DNA from: an uncultured Bacillaceae bacterium
GTDB lineage: Bacteria; Bacillota; Bacilli; Bacillales; Alkalibacillaceae
Direction: 5' to 3'
Length of the DNA: 55,395 bases
Assembly: GCA_937958375.1 (NCBI GenBank)
Contig: CALGNY010000152.1
Coordinates: 1 to 55,395 of the forward strand
Shown here: positions 33,799 through 43,270 of the stretch, piece after piece
Layout: each line of letters opens with the position of its first letter
Position numbering within the stretch: position 1 is the first letter of the stretch
The notes under the pieces: generated by a model
The model's input: the letters and a program-made list of their open reading frames with translations, nothing else
Databases searched by the model: none
What the model was told of the DNA's origin: nothing
Position numbers and translations under genes: made by a program

Positions 33799-35346
33799 TT
33801 ATAATGGGATATTTCCGTGTTTTTTCTTCGGTCGTTCTTCTCTTTTGTTTTGTAAAATATCAAGCGCTTGAATCAGTTTTTGTCTCGTTTCCCTTGGATC
33901 AATGACATCATCCACCATCCCTAAACCGGCAGCGACGTATGGATTTGCGAATTTTTCCCGATATTCATCGATTTTCTCTTTTCTCGTTGCTTCAGGATCA
34001 TCGCTTTCATTGATTTCACGAGCAAAAATGATATTGGCTGCGCCTTCTGGTCCCATTACTGCAATTTCCGCATTTGGCCAAGCGTAAACTAGATCGGCTC
34101 CAATCGATTTACTATTTAGGGCAACATAAGCACCACCGTACGCTTTTCGTGTGATGACCGTAATTTTCGGAACGGTCGCTTCTGAGTAGGCATACAAAAT
34201 TTTGGCACCGTGGCGAATGATCCCACCATGCTCTTGCTTGATACCCGGGAAGAAACCTGTTACGTCTTCAAAGGTAATCAATGGAATGTTGAATGAATCA
34301 CAGAAGCGGATAAAACGCGCCGCTTTGTCACTCGAATCAATATCCAGACCACCTGCAAGGAATTTTGGTTGGTTACAGATCAGGCCGACTGTCTTTCCCT
34401 TCACTTTTGCGAAACCGACGACAATGTTTTTCGCAAAATCTTTATGGATTTCAAAGAAAGATTGGTCATCGACAACTTGTTCAATGATGACGCGAACATC
34501 ATACGGACGAATCGAATCAAATGGAATGACATCCGTCATATCCGGTCGATAATCATCATCTTCTTTTGTTTCTGACACTGGCAAGTCCGCTTCGTTATTC
34601 TGCGGCAAGTATGAGATGAGTTCTTTTACTTGGTCTAATGCTTCTTCTTCCGTAGCTGCTTTCAGGTGAGCGTTTCCACTTTTCGTATTATGTACTTCCG
34701 CCCCACCCAAATCTTCTGATGTAATTTTTTCGCCGGTTACCGTCTCAATTACTTTGGGACCGGTAATAAACATTTGTGATGTTTTTTCAACCATAATGAC
34801 AAAATCGGTAATCGCTGGTGAATAGACGGCACCACCGGCACTTGGTCCCATGATGACGGAGATTTGCGGAATGACGCCAGAATAAATGGAGTTGCGGTAA
34901 AACACATGACCGTATCCATCAAGTGATGCGACACCCTCTTGAATCCGGGCCCCTCCTGAATCGTTCAAACCGATAAATGGCGTGCCGTTTTTAGCAGCTA
35001 AATCCATAACGGCTGCAATCTTCTTCCCGTGCATTTCACCCAATGCCCCACCATAGACGGTAAAATCTTGAGCAAAGAGGTAAACCGGTCGGCCATCAAT
35101 GGTTCCATAGCCAGTCACAACGCCCTCTCCAGGCGCCTTTTTCCCTGCCATGCCAAAGTCCGTGACCCGGTGTTCCATAAATGCATTCAGTTCAACAAAC
35201 GAACCGTCATCCAACAGATAATCAATCCGCTCTCTTGCCGTCATCTTCCCTTTTTCTTTTTGTTTCTGAATTTTGTCATCGCCACCGCCTAGTTCGACTT
35301 CGCGACGTTTATCGTATAGTTCATTGATTTTATCGTATATGTCCAT
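33799..35346 (-). CDS. yqjD: Acyl-CoA carboxylase carboxyltransferase subunit (PccB/YqjD type)
   Basis: A 515-aa carboxyltransferase of the propionyl-CoA carboxylase beta family, moving CO2 from carboxybiotin to propionyl-CoA (or a similar acyl-CoA) to give methylmalonyl-CoA. It has two crotonase-like halves; LNDSGGARIQEGVASL with MGPSAGGAVYSP, and DVTGFFPGIKQEHGGIIRHGAK with KAYGGAYVAL, form the oxyanion sites. ATG 35346 has GGAGGGA ahead. No biotin carboxylase or biotin-carrier gene is in the window. It lies next to the epimerase and mutase, which use its product. Confidence 0.92.
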   Translation of the reverse strand: MDIYDKINELYDKRREVELGGGDDKIQKQKEKGKMTARERIDYLLDDGSFVELNAFMEHRVTDFGMAGKKAPGEGVVTGYGTIDGRPVYLFAQDFTVYGGALGEMHGKKIAAVMDLAAKNGTPFIGLNDSGGARIQEGVASLDGYGHVFYRNSIYSGVIPQISVIMGPSAGGAVYSPAITDFVIMVEKTSQMFITGPKVIETVTGEKITSEDLGGAEVHNTKSGNAHLKAATEEEALDQVKELISYLPQNNEADLPVSETKEDDDYRPDMTDVIPFDSIRPYDVRVIIEQVVDDQSFFEIHKDFAKNIVVGFAKVKGKTVGLICNQPKFLAGGLDIDSSDKAARFIRFCDSFNIPLITFEDVTGFFPGIKQEHGGIIRHGAKILYAYSEATVPKITVITRKAYGGAYVALNSKSIGADLVYAWPNAEIAVMGPEGAANIIFAREINESDDPEATRKEKIDEYREKFANPYVAAGLGMVDDVIDPRETRQKLIQALDILQNKREERPKKKHGNIPL

Positions 35347-35348
35347 TA

Positions 35349-35756
35349 CTATCCCTCCTGTTTCGGCTGACAAAGTTCATAGAGTACTCCGTTGGCTGCT
35401 TTTGGATGCAAAAAAGCGACCTGTGTCCCGTGTGCTCCTTCCTTCGGTTGGTCATTGATTGTCCGGATCCCCTGCGACTTCATTTGCTCTAATCGCGTAT
35501 GGATATCATCGACCTCAAGTGCAATATGGTGAATCCCTTCTCCTCGCTTTTCTATATACTTTGCAATCGGTGAATCATCGTGAAGCGGCTCCAGTAATTC
35601 CAGGTTACTTTCACCGATAGAAAGGAAAGCCACCTTGACTCCTTCACTTTCTACCTCGTCTTGACCTTTAAACTCCAGGCCAAGGGTCTCCGTATAAAAA
35701 GGTAACGTTTCAGCAAGGTTCTTTACGGCAATTCCGATATGATTGATCTTTTTCAT
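35349..35756 (-). CDS. mce: Methylmalonyl-CoA epimerase
   Basis: A 135-aa vicinal-oxygen-chelate protein interconverting (2S)- and (2R)-methylmalonyl-CoA. Two beta-alpha-beta-beta-beta modules carry the metal ligands: His in KINHIGIAV, Glu/Gln in the first module, His in GIHHIALEVDDI and Glu in VLYELCQ. It overlaps the cobalamin subunit gene by four bases and ends two bases before the carboxyltransferase ATG, so the cluster is tightly coupled. Confidence 0.95.
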   Translation of the reverse strand: MKKINHIGIAVKNLAETLPFYTETLGLEFKGQDEVESEGVKVAFLSIGESNLELLEPLHDDSPIAKYIEKRGEGIHHIALEVDDIHTRLEQMKSQGIRTINDQPKEGAHGTQVAFLHPKAANGVLYELCQPKQEG

Positions 35757-36157
35757 TTCGAATCCTCCTGGATGTGCTTTTCGATATAATCAGCGACATC
35801 CTCTGTAGAGGTACCCGGCGTAAAAATTTGTTGAATTCCTTTGTCTTTTAAAAATTGAATGTCCTCTTCAGGAATGACACCACCACCGATGACGGGAATA
35901 TCATCTGCTTCACGATTTTTCAATTCTTCGATGACCTTTGGAAACAATGACCGATGACCACCAGATAATGATGATAAGCCGATGATATCCACATCTTCTT
36001 GTATAGCGGTTTGCGCAATTTGGGCAGCCGATTGTCGAAGGCCCGTATAAATCACTTCCATACCACGATCACGAAGCGTTTGAGCAATGACGAGTGCACC
36101 CCGATCGTGACCGTCTAATCCTGGCTTTGCGACTAATACGCGAATTTTCCTATCCAT
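35753..36157 (-). CDS. Methylmalonyl-CoA mutase, cobalamin-binding small subunit
   Basis: A 134-aa B12-binding Rossmann-type domain with the base-off/His-on signature KPGLDGHDRGA, then GLSSLSGGH and PVIGGGVIPEED. It supplies the cobalamin cradle for the catalytic subunit encoded upstream. ATG 36157 has AGGAGA ahead; the upstream frame to 36259 lies in the end of the large-subunit gene and is rejected. Confidence 0.93.
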   Translation of the reverse strand: MDRKIRVLVAKPGLDGHDRGALVIAQTLRDRGMEVIYTGLRQSAAQIAQTAIQEDVDIIGLSSLSGGHRSLFPKVIEELKNREADDIPVIGGGVIPEEDIQFLKDKGIQQIFTPGTSTEDVADYIEKHIQEDSK

Positions 36158-36206
36158 TTCTGCATCTCCTCCTACACCCTTTAAACTCATTCTGGCAAAC
36201 GGTTTC

Positions 36207-37865
36207 CTATGCTCCTGTGTACTCACCAAAAACATCGCGCATCGTGTTACAAATCTCACCTACCGTGGCGTATGCTTTTACGCTTTCCAAAATATATGGC
36301 ATGAGATTTTCATTCGGTTGTTCAGCTGCCTGCTTCAAGGCTGACAATTTTTCATCAACGAGTGACTGATCACGTTTGCTACGAATCGTCTGTAGTCGTT
36401 CGACTTGTTCTTGCTCCAATTTTTCATCGACTTTCAGTAAATCCGCTTGCATTTCTTCTTCTGTGGTAAATTCGTTCATGCCGACGATAATATCTTCCTT
36501 CGATTCAATCCGTTTTTGCGCTTCATAAGCAGCCTGATGAATTTCACGTTGCATGTAACCTTCTTCAACCGCTTGAACCGCACCGCCCATGTCTTCAATT
36601 TTATCTAAATAGTCCCGGATTTGCTTTTCGATTTCATCGGTCAACTGTTCAACATAATAAGAACCGGCCAATGGATCGACCGTATCCGCAACGCCACTCT
36701 CATGCGCAATAATTTGCTGGGTACGTAACGCAATCCGTGCAGATTCCTCAGTTGGTAATGCCAAAGCTTCATCACGAGAGTTCGTATGCAAGCTCTGTGT
36801 GCCACCCATCACAGCAGACAATGCTTGTAACGCTACCCGTACAATATTATTATCCGGCTGTTGTGCGGTTAATGTGGAACCACCTGTTTGCGTATGGAAG
36901 CGTAAGCGCCAACTCTTTTCATCTTTCGCCTGATATTTATTTTTCATTAAGTCTGCCCAAATTCTTCGTGCCGCACGGAATTTCGCTACTTCTTCAAAGA
37001 AATTATTATGGGCATTGAAGAAAAAGGCGAGCCGTGGTGCGAATTGGTCAATTTCTAAACCGCTTTCAAGAGCAGCGTCAACATATGCCAATCCATCCGC
37101 AATCGTAAATGCTGCTTCCTGGACAGCCGTTGAACCAGCTTCCCGGATATGATAGCCGGAAATACTGATCGTATTGAATTTCGGTGCATGTTCGCGACAA
37201 TACTCAAAGATGTTTGTAATCAACCGCATCGAAGGCTTTGGTGGATAAATATATGTGCCTCTTGCGATGTACTCTTTCAGAATATCGTTTTGGATTGTTC
37301 CGGTGATTTTCTCCTTTGGTACACCCTGTTTTTCAGCTACAGCAATATACATGCAAAGAAGAACCGAAGCGGGTGCATTAATCGTCATCGATGTGCTGAC
37401 TTCACTCAATGGAATTTGATCTAGCAAGATTTCCATATCCTCAAGTGAATCAATGGCTACACCGACTTTGCCCACTTCCCCTTCCGCCATGGGATCGTCT
37501 GAGTCATAACCGATTTGAGTCGGTAAATCGAAGGCTACTGATAAGCCAGTTTGTCCTTGTTCCAATAAGTATCGGAAGCGTTGGTTCGTCTCTTTGGCAG
37601 AACCGAATCCTGCATATTGACGCATCGTCCAAAATCGGTTCCGATACATCGTTGGTTGAATGCCACGTGTAAACGGGTATTGACCCGGAAAACCAAGCTT
37701 ATCTACATAATCGCCTAAGTTCTCTTCGTTTTCAGGTAAGTATAATGGATCAATTGGTATGTCAGATAAGTTTGTGAATGGATCTTTTCGTTCAGGAAAT
37801 CGTTCCTTTGCCTTTTCCATTTGATTTTGCCATGTTTGTTTTTGCTCGAAATAACGTTTACTCAT
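36207..37865 (-). CDS. Methylmalonyl-CoA mutase, catalytic large subunit
   Basis: A 552-aa TIM-barrel subunit that isomerises (2R)-methylmalonyl-CoA to succinyl-CoA through a 5'-deoxyadenosyl radical. Substrate-channel motifs are RGIQPTMYRNRFWTMRQYAGF, GLSVAFDLPTQIGYDSD, ISISGYHIREAGSTAVQE and RFHTQTGGSTLTAQQP. It is half the length of the fused enzymes because the B12 domain is on a separate gene (archaeal-type arrangement). GGGAGAG precedes ATG 37865. No MeaB/ArgK chaperone gene is nearby. Confidence 0.95.
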   Translation of the reverse strand: MSKRYFEQKQTWQNQMEKAKERFPERKDPFTNLSDIPIDPLYLPENEENLGDYVDKLGFPGQYPFTRGIQPTMYRNRFWTMRQYAGFGSAKETNQRFRYLLEQGQTGLSVAFDLPTQIGYDSDDPMAEGEVGKVGVAIDSLEDMEILLDQIPLSEVSTSMTINAPASVLLCMYIAVAEKQGVPKEKITGTIQNDILKEYIARGTYIYPPKPSMRLITNIFEYCREHAPKFNTISISGYHIREAGSTAVQEAAFTIADGLAYVDAALESGLEIDQFAPRLAFFFNAHNNFFEEVAKFRAARRIWADLMKNKYQAKDEKSWRLRFHTQTGGSTLTAQQPDNNIVRVALQALSAVMGGTQSLHTNSRDEALALPTEESARIALRTQQIIAHESGVADTVDPLAGSYYVEQLTDEIEKQIRDYLDKIEDMGGAVQAVEEGYMQREIHQAAYEAQKRIESKEDIIVGMNEFTTEEEMQADLLKVDEKLEQEQVERLQTIRSKRDQSLVDEKLSALKQAAEQPNENLMPYILESVKAYATVGEICNTMRDVFGEYTGA

Positions 37866-38009
37866 TATTGACTCTCCCTTCTCCCCCCATTCTACTATAA
37901 ATTGCAATAATTTTTAATCATCAATTAGTTAATCGACAGAATTGACTTGTCCAAGAAGCATTTTTCTTATAAAATGTAACTATGGATTAGATTGTAGGGA
38001 GGAATACAA

Positions 38010-38150
38010 GTGGCCAAACAAAAGAAGCCGAGAGCACCTTTCTCGTCAAATAGAAGAAAAAAAGCAAAATGGACAACCATAGTCATTTATGCCATGATCA
38101 TTGCGATGCTATTGAGTTCATTGCTTGCGGGAGCAGTAATGTTCATATAA
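38010..38150 (+). CDS. prli42: Stressosome-associated membrane mini-protein Prli42
   Basis: A 46-aa ORF from GTG 38010 (AGGGAGG eight bases ahead) to TAA 38150. The N-terminus is basic (MAKQKKPRAPFSSNRRKKAK), followed by one transmembrane helix (IVIYAMIIAMLLSSLLAGAVMF). This matches the Prli42 family (formerly DUF4044), which in Listeria tethers the stressosome to the membrane through RsbR. A bidirectional terminator follows directly. Homology is judged by pattern only, but the site, start and length all fit. Confidence 0.8.
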   Translation: MAKQKKPRAPFSSNRRKKAKWTTIVIYAMIIAMLLSSLLAGAVMFI

Positions 38151-38160
38151 TCCTAAATCA

Positions 38161-38206
38161 AAAGCAACCATCAAACGTCCGCGTCTGGACCCATGATGGT
38201 TGCTTT
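38161..38206. terminator. Bidirectional terminator between prli42 and yqjA
   Basis: 13-bp arms AAAGCAACCATCA and TGATGGTTGCTTT, plus an inner GTCC/GGAC pair, lie between convergent genes with T-runs on both strands. Confidence 0.9.
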
Positions 38207-39156
38207 TATTTAAGGTTTTTTATTGCTCTTTTTAAGGTTAGATATTGTTCGATTTCATTTAATAAAATGTACAGATTCGCTCGTCTTTCGAATTCTTCCT
38301 GGCTTTCAGGTAAATCTTCGTCATTGAACTGTTTACGAATTTCTCGCAATTGCTCTAAATATTTAACTGAGGTATCTCCGGGATGGACATTCTCCGCTAA
38401 ATCTTCAAACAGTTTTGCGATATATTTATAATGATTATTGCTGGCATTGATATGTGTAACGAGAGGAAGCATTCTTTCCAAAATCTCAAATTGTTTTTCC
38501 CTCATATGGAAATAATCGATATAGGGATGCTCAGAACGCAGCAAATGATTCTCGACGTCTTTTGTTGCCAAATCATGAGCTTCTTCGAGTAATTGGGCTG
38601 TTTCTGCCAGTTCTTCCCCTGACCACGAATGATCCCCTGTCTGAATAAACCGAGCCACTTCGTGTAAGATCGACGAGAAGTTTTCCTCGATGTCTTTTCT
38701 CAATTTGATTAAGTCATCTTTAAAACTCGGCATATGCAAGTTGAGGACGATTCCAATCGTGATCCCAATCGTCAATAGGATCAATTCATTAAAAAGTAAT
38801 CCAACCGTCAAATCCCCTGCGTTATAAAGGTGCAGAATAATTACTGTACTCGTAATGATTCCCTCGGTCGCTTTCAATTTGACGGAAAGAGGGATAAATA
38901 ATAAAAGTGTCAGACTGAAGGTCAGTGGTGAATAGCCGATAAATTCAAAAACCAACCCACCTATGGTAACGCCGATCAAAAAGGAATAGATCCTCGACCA
39001 AGCTTTCAAATAAGAAGCTCGACGTGTCGATTGAATACACAGCATTGTAATCACTGCAGCTGAAATCGAATAATCCAACTGTAGCATTTGGGCTATGAAA
39101 ATAGCGATTGGTGCTCCAATTGCTGTTTTGATCGTTCGGTAGCCTATTTTAAACAT
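38206..39156 (-). CDS. yqjA: Aromatic acid exporter-family membrane protein, YqjA-like
   Basis: A 316-aa protein of the ArAE/FUSC-like family (DUF939): an N-terminal half with five or six hydrophobic helices (residues 1-145) and a helical, charged cytoplasmic C-terminal half. RTIKTAIGAPIAIFIAQ at the start and KATEGIITSTVIILHLY are typical. A role in efflux or envelope stress is assumed from distant relatives only. It is a single gene between two terminators. Confidence 0.88.
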   Translation of the reverse strand: MFKIGYRTIKTAIGAPIAIFIAQMLQLDYSISAAVITMLCIQSTRRASYLKAWSRIYSFLIGVTIGGLVFEFIGYSPLTFSLTLLLFIPLSVKLKATEGIITSTVIILHLYNAGDLTVGLLFNELILLTIGITIGIVLNLHMPSFKDDLIKLRKDIEENFSSILHEVARFIQTGDHSWSGEELAETAQLLEEAHDLATKDVENHLLRSEHPYIDYFHMREKQFEILERMLPLVTHINASNNHYKYIAKLFEDLAENVHPGDTSVKYLEQLREIRKQFNDEDLPESQEEFERRANLYILLNEIEQYLTLKRAIKNLK

Positions 39157-39251
39157 TGTTTCCCTCTTTCATTCATTCGTTTCACTGGTCCATACATCGA
39201 TTATTTCCCTAAAAATCAATTTGGTATAGATGACAAGTTGTTCACACAAAA

Positions 39252-39278
39252 AACTGACGGATTCATTCACCGCCAGTT
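39252..39278 (-). terminator. Intrinsic terminator of brxB
   Basis: Arms AACTGACGG (39252-39260) and CCGCCAGTT (39270-39278), one mismatch, with TTTTTTG after on the minus strand. Confidence 0.8.
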
Positions 39279-39308
39279 AATTTTCTAACCATACCATTTT
39301 ACAATAGA

Positions 39309-39740
39309 TTAGTATTCTTCACAATATTCATCAAACAATGATTGAAGCTGTTGGACAACTTCCATCGGTTCAGAGCTTTCGATTTCATGACGTTCAATCA
39401 TTTTTAAGATCTTTCCATCTTTCAACAAAGCAAATGATGGAGAAGATGGTGGATACCCTTCAAAATAATCTCTCGCCCGCTCAGTAGCTTCACGGTCTTG
39501 TCCAGCAAAAACAGTCACCAAATGATCTGGTCGCTTATCAAAATGGATTGCATTTGCCGCGGCTGGACGAGCCACTCCACCTGCACAACCACAAGTAGAA
39601 TTGACAGCGACTAGAGTCGTGCCTTTTCTAGCCAACGCCTGATCCACTTCTTCTGGTGTCGTCAATTGTTCATAGCCAGCACCTGCGATTTCGTTACGAG
39701 CTTCATTGACGATATCTTGCATATAAATATTAAAGTCCAT
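39309..39740 (-). CDS. brxB: Bacilliredoxin BrxB (YqiW)
   Basis: A 143-aa thioredoxin-fold protein of the BrxA/BrxB (DUF1094) family, which removes bacillithiol from S-bacillithiolated proteins. The active site is the CGC motif in NSTCGCAGGVARPA near residue 50. GYPPSSPSFALLKDGK and the HEIES region are conserved. It implies that the host makes bacillithiol. It is a stand-alone gene with its own terminator. Confidence 0.96.
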   Translation of the reverse strand: MDFNIYMQDIVNEARNEIAGAGYEQLTTPEEVDQALARKGTTLVAVNSTCGCAGGVARPAAANAIHFDKRPDHLVTVFAGQDREATERARDYFEGYPPSSPSFALLKDGKILKMIERHEIESSEPMEVVQQLQSLFDEYCEEY

Positions 39741-39935
39741 CTATCTTTGCCCCCTTAAATCGGATTCATGTATCATTTTTATCGTATCAGCTTCATAAAC
39801 GCATTTCAATGCAAATGCAACGTGACGGTCATCTTTTTCTGTAAAATTTTAATAAGTGTACGAATGAACTCGGTTTATTTGGTGTCAAAAGTAGAATTGT
39901 GCCCGTAGCTTCGAATAAATTATTTTTAATTGAAA

Positions 39936-39966
39936 AACCAGCTAAAGCATCACACCTTAGCTGGTT
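39936..39966 (-). terminator. Intrinsic terminator of the bkd operon
   Basis: Arms AACCAGCTAA (39936-39945) and TTAGCTGGTT (39957-39966), with TTTTTC after on the minus strand, nine bases past the bkdB stop. Confidence 0.88.
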
Positions 39967-39974
39967 ACTCAATA

Positions 39975-41246
39975 TTAGTAAATGGATGTCGTCTCTTCTG
40001 ACATGTTTTCTAGTAATTCTTTTACCCGAGCCAAGAATTGTCCGCAGATCAATCCATCAAGAACACGGTGATCCAAGGATAGGCATAGGTTTACCATATC
40101 ACGGGCACCGAACATCCCGTTATCCATGAATACCGGTCTTTTGACGATGGATTCGACTTGCAAAATGGCTGCCTGTGGGTGATTGATGATGCCCATCGAT
40201 TGGACTGAACCAAAGGAACCGGTATTATTGACAGTAAACGTACCGCCAGACATGTCGTCATTCGTCAGTTTCCCGGTTTTCGCTTTGTTCGCTAGTTCGA
40301 CGATTTCTTTGGCGATTCCTTTAATGCTCCTATCATCGGCATTTTTAATGACTGGAACGAACAGTCGGTCTTCATGCGCTACAGCAATTGATAGGTTGAT
40401 CTCTTTCTTTTGGATGATCTTATCTCCAGCCCATGTGCTATTTAACTGTGGGAATTCTTTTAGTGCTTGGGCTACAGCTTTTACAAAGAAGGCAAAGTAA
40501 GTCAATGAGTAGCCTTCATTTTTCTTGAACTCTTCTTTTTTACCATCTCTTAATGCAACGAGGTCCGTGACATCCACTTCGACAGTCATCCACGCATGTG
40601 GAATTTCAGTTTTCGATTGGACCATATTTTTGGCAATTGCTTTTCGAACACCCGTAACAGGGATTTCCAAATCTCCAGGCATACTGGTAACCGGAGTTGG
40701 AGATGAAGCTGGTTGTTCAGGTGCTTTTGATTCCGTATGGTCAGCAACTTGATTCGCAGGTGTTTCTTCTGGTGCCGTTGGTTTTGGAATGTCGCCGGAT
40801 GCAATAATTTTCTCAATATCTTTTCGGGTAATTCGTCCACCTTTTCCTGAACCGTCAACTTGATTCAGATCGATGTCATTCTCTTGAGCTAACCGCATGA
40901 CGGCTGGGGAGTATCTCTTTTTCATGGATTGGTCATCGCTGCTTTTTTCGGTTTCTCCCTTAGGCTCCTCTACCGAGTCACCGGATGGCTGTTCTTCTTC
41001 GGCCCCTTCGACTTCCATATAGCAGATCAGTTGTCCGACTTCGATTGTTTCCCCTTCATTCGCAACAATTTCTTTAATGGTACCTGTGAAGGAGGAGGGA
41101 ACTTCTGCATTGACTTTATCAGTTTCGACTTCAGCAATAGGATCGTATTTATTGACTTGATCGCCCTCTTTGACGAGCCATGAACTAATTGTACCCTCAG
41201 TCACACTTTCTCCCAGTTGTGGCATCGTAACTTTTTCGACTGGCAT
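39975..41246 (-). CDS. bkdB: Branched-chain alpha-keto acid dehydrogenase E2 (lipoyl transacylase)
   Basis: The 423-aa core of the BCKDH complex, transferring branched acyl groups to CoA for iso/anteiso fatty acids. The N-terminal lipoyl domain has Lys44 in EVETDKVNAEVP, a charged linker follows, and the peripheral-subunit-binding domain is at about 110-150 (YSPAVMRLAQENDIDL). A second Pro/Ala-rich linker precedes the catalytic domain, with DHRVLDG near the end. It is the last gene of the operon. Confidence 0.95.
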   Translation of the reverse strand: MPVEKVTMPQLGESVTEGTISSWLVKEGDQVNKYDPIAEVETDKVNAEVPSSFTGTIKEIVANEGETIEVGQLICYMEVEGAEEEQPSGDSVEEPKGETEKSSDDQSMKKRYSPAVMRLAQENDIDLNQVDGSGKGGRITRKDIEKIIASGDIPKPTAPEETPANQVADHTESKAPEQPASSPTPVTSMPGDLEIPVTGVRKAIAKNMVQSKTEIPHAWMTVEVDVTDLVALRDGKKEEFKKNEGYSLTYFAFFVKAVAQALKEFPQLNSTWAGDKIIQKKEINLSIAVAHEDRLFVPVIKNADDRSIKGIAKEIVELANKAKTGKLTNDDMSGGTFTVNNTGSFGSVQSMGIINHPQAAILQVESIVKRPVFMDNGMFGARDMVNLCLSLDHRVLDGLICGQFLARVKELLENMSEETTSIY

Positions 41247-41264
41247 GTACTTTACCTCCTTTGG

Positions 41265-42248
41265 TTAAAATTCGGCCAATTCACGCATGGCTTTTTCGAC
41301 TTTATCTGGATTGATCATAAAATATTTTTCCATCGTCGGAGCAAATGGCATAGCAGGTACATCAGGTCCTGCCAACCGTTGAATCGGTGCATCTAGGTCA
41401 AATAAACAATGTTCTGCAATAATCGCAGCAACTTCACCGATGATGCTTCCCTCTTTATTATCTTCAGTCACAAGGAGAACTTTGCCGGTCTTTTTGGCTG
41501 CTTCGATAATGGATTCTTGATCTAACGGATAAACCGTTCGAAGGTCAAGAATATGGGCGGAAATTCCCTCTTCAGCTAATTTTTCCGCAGCCTGTAGTGC
41601 AAAGTGGACACTTAACCCGTACGTTATGACCGTAATATCATCGCCTTCCCGTTTGACATCAGCTTTTCCGATCGGCAGCGTATAATCGTCTTCAGGAACT
41701 TCACCTTTAATCAAACGATAAGCACGTTTATGTTCAAAAAATAGAACTGGATCTTCATCACGGATGGCCGCCTTGAGCAAACCTTTGACATCATAAGGAG
41801 TAGATGGCATCACGATTTTCAAACCTGGTTGGTTCGCAAAAACCGCCTCAACAGACTGTGAGTGATACAATGCTCCGTGTACGCCACCACCATAAGGCGC
41901 ACGGATCGTTATTGGAGCGTTCCAATCATTATTCGAACGGTAACGGATCCGGGAAGCTTCAGAAATGATTTGGTTCACTGCTGGCATGATAAAATCCGCA
42001 AATTGCATTTCTGCAATTGGACGCATACCATACATGGCAGCTCCAATTCCAACACCTGCAATTGCCGACTCCGTTAACGGTGTATCAATCACGCGTTGCT
42101 CACCGAATTGATCGTAAAGTCCATCAGTCGCTTTAAAAACGCCACCTTTTTTCCCGACGTCTTCCCCCAAAACGAATACTTTCTCATCCCGCTCCATTTC
42201 TTCTTTCATCGCAAGCGTAACGGCTTGAATATAGGACATAATCGCCAT
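41265..42248 (-). CDS. bkdAB: Branched-chain alpha-keto acid dehydrogenase E1 beta
   Basis: A 327-aa transketolase-type subunit of the E1 decarboxylase. Conserved parts are VFVLGEDVGKKGGVFKATDG, DTPLTESAIAGVGIGAA and IRAPYGGGVHGALYHSQS (the His of the active site). ATG 42248 with GAGGGG ahead gives exactly the B. subtilis length. It starts one base after the bkdAA stop region. Confidence 0.96.
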   Translation of the reverse strand: MAIMSYIQAVTLAMKEEMERDEKVFVLGEDVGKKGGVFKATDGLYDQFGEQRVIDTPLTESAIAGVGIGAAMYGMRPIAEMQFADFIMPAVNQIISEASRIRYRSNNDWNAPITIRAPYGGGVHGALYHSQSVEAVFANQPGLKIVMPSTPYDVKGLLKAAIRDEDPVLFFEHKRAYRLIKGEVPEDDYTLPIGKADVKREGDDITVITYGLSVHFALQAAEKLAEEGISAHILDLRTVYPLDQESIIEAAKKTGKVLLVTEDNKEGSIIGEVAAIIAEHCLFDLDAPIQRLAGPDVPAMPFAPTMEKYFMINPDKVEKAMRELAEF

Positions 42249-42249
42249 C

Positions 42250-43254
42250 TTATTCCCCTCCCTCTTCCGCATACACATATTTTAATGCATCCTCTGGTTC
42301 AGCATAAGGTGCATTTTCAGCTTCATCGGTTGCTTTGTTCACCAGATCATCCAATTCTTTGGACAATTTTTGTTCATCTTCTTCGGTAAGTACACCGACA
42401 TCTTTCAAATAAGTACCAAACTTAATAATATTGTCGTTTTTCTTCATTTCTTCAAGTTCTTTGGCGTCCCGATAAGCTTTATCGTTATCGTCACTTGAAT
42501 GGGCAGTCATCCGATCTGTCATCGCTTCAATTAACGTCGGTCCCTCACCATTCATCGCACGATCATGAGCTTCTTTCACGACTTTAAACACTTCAAGTGG
42601 GTCGTTTCCATCGACTTGATATCCTGGCATACCATAAGAACTTCCGCGAATCGCGACTGATTCACTGGCGACCTGTTTCTCAAGCGGAACAGAAATCGCA
42701 TATTTATTATTCTCTACCATCGTAATGACAGGCAACTTGTGCACACCCGCAAAGTTCAAACCTTCATGAAAATCTCCTTGGTTGGAAGAGCCTTCACCTA
42801 GCGTCACGAAAGATACAATGTTCTTTTGGTCCATTCTTGCCGCTAAAGCTACGCCCACCGCATGTGGGAGCTGTGTAGTAACTGGTGAAGAACCGGTTAA
42901 AATACGATTTTTCTTCTGACCGAAGTGCCCTGGCATTTGTCTACCGCCAGAGTTCGGGTCATCCGCTTTTGCAAAGGCATGTAAGAACAACTCTTTCGCT
43001 GTCATGCCGAACGCCAATACGACACCGACATCTCGGTAATATGGCGCAACATAATCCTCATCTCGATTTAATGCAAAAGAAGCTCCTACTTGTGCCGCCT
43101 CCTGACCTTGACAGGAAATGACGAAAGGAATTTTCCCCGCGCGGTTCAGTAACCACATTCTCTCGTCCACTTTTCTTGCCAAAAGCATCGTACGATACAT
43201 CTCAATAACTTGCTCGTCACTTAATCCAAGTGACGCATGGCGATTTTCTGCCAT
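42250..43254 (-). CDS. bkdAA: Branched-chain alpha-keto acid dehydrogenase E1 alpha
   Basis: A 334-aa thiamine-diphosphate-binding subunit of E1. The TPP motif runs GEGSSNQGDFHEGLNFAG to MVENNKYAIS (GDG...NN type, here GEG), and the regulatory-loop region TDRMTAHSSDDNDKAYR follows. ATG 43254 has AAGGGGG ahead. It lies between lpdV and bkdAB. Confidence 0.96.
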   Translation of the reverse strand: MAENRHASLGLSDEQVIEMYRTMLLARKVDERMWLLNRAGKIPFVISCQGQEAAQVGASFALNRDEDYVAPYYRDVGVVLAFGMTAKELFLHAFAKADDPNSGGRQMPGHFGQKKNRILTGSSPVTTQLPHAVGVALAARMDQKNIVSFVTLGEGSSNQGDFHEGLNFAGVHKLPVITMVENNKYAISVPLEKQVASESVAIRGSSYGMPGYQVDGNDPLEVFKVVKEAHDRAMNGEGPTLIEAMTDRMTAHSSDDNDKAYRDAKELEEMKKNDNIIKFGTYLKDVGVLTEEDEQKLSKELDDLVNKATDEAENAPYAEPEDALKYVYAEEGGE

Positions 43255-43270
43255 ACAATCATGCCCCCTT

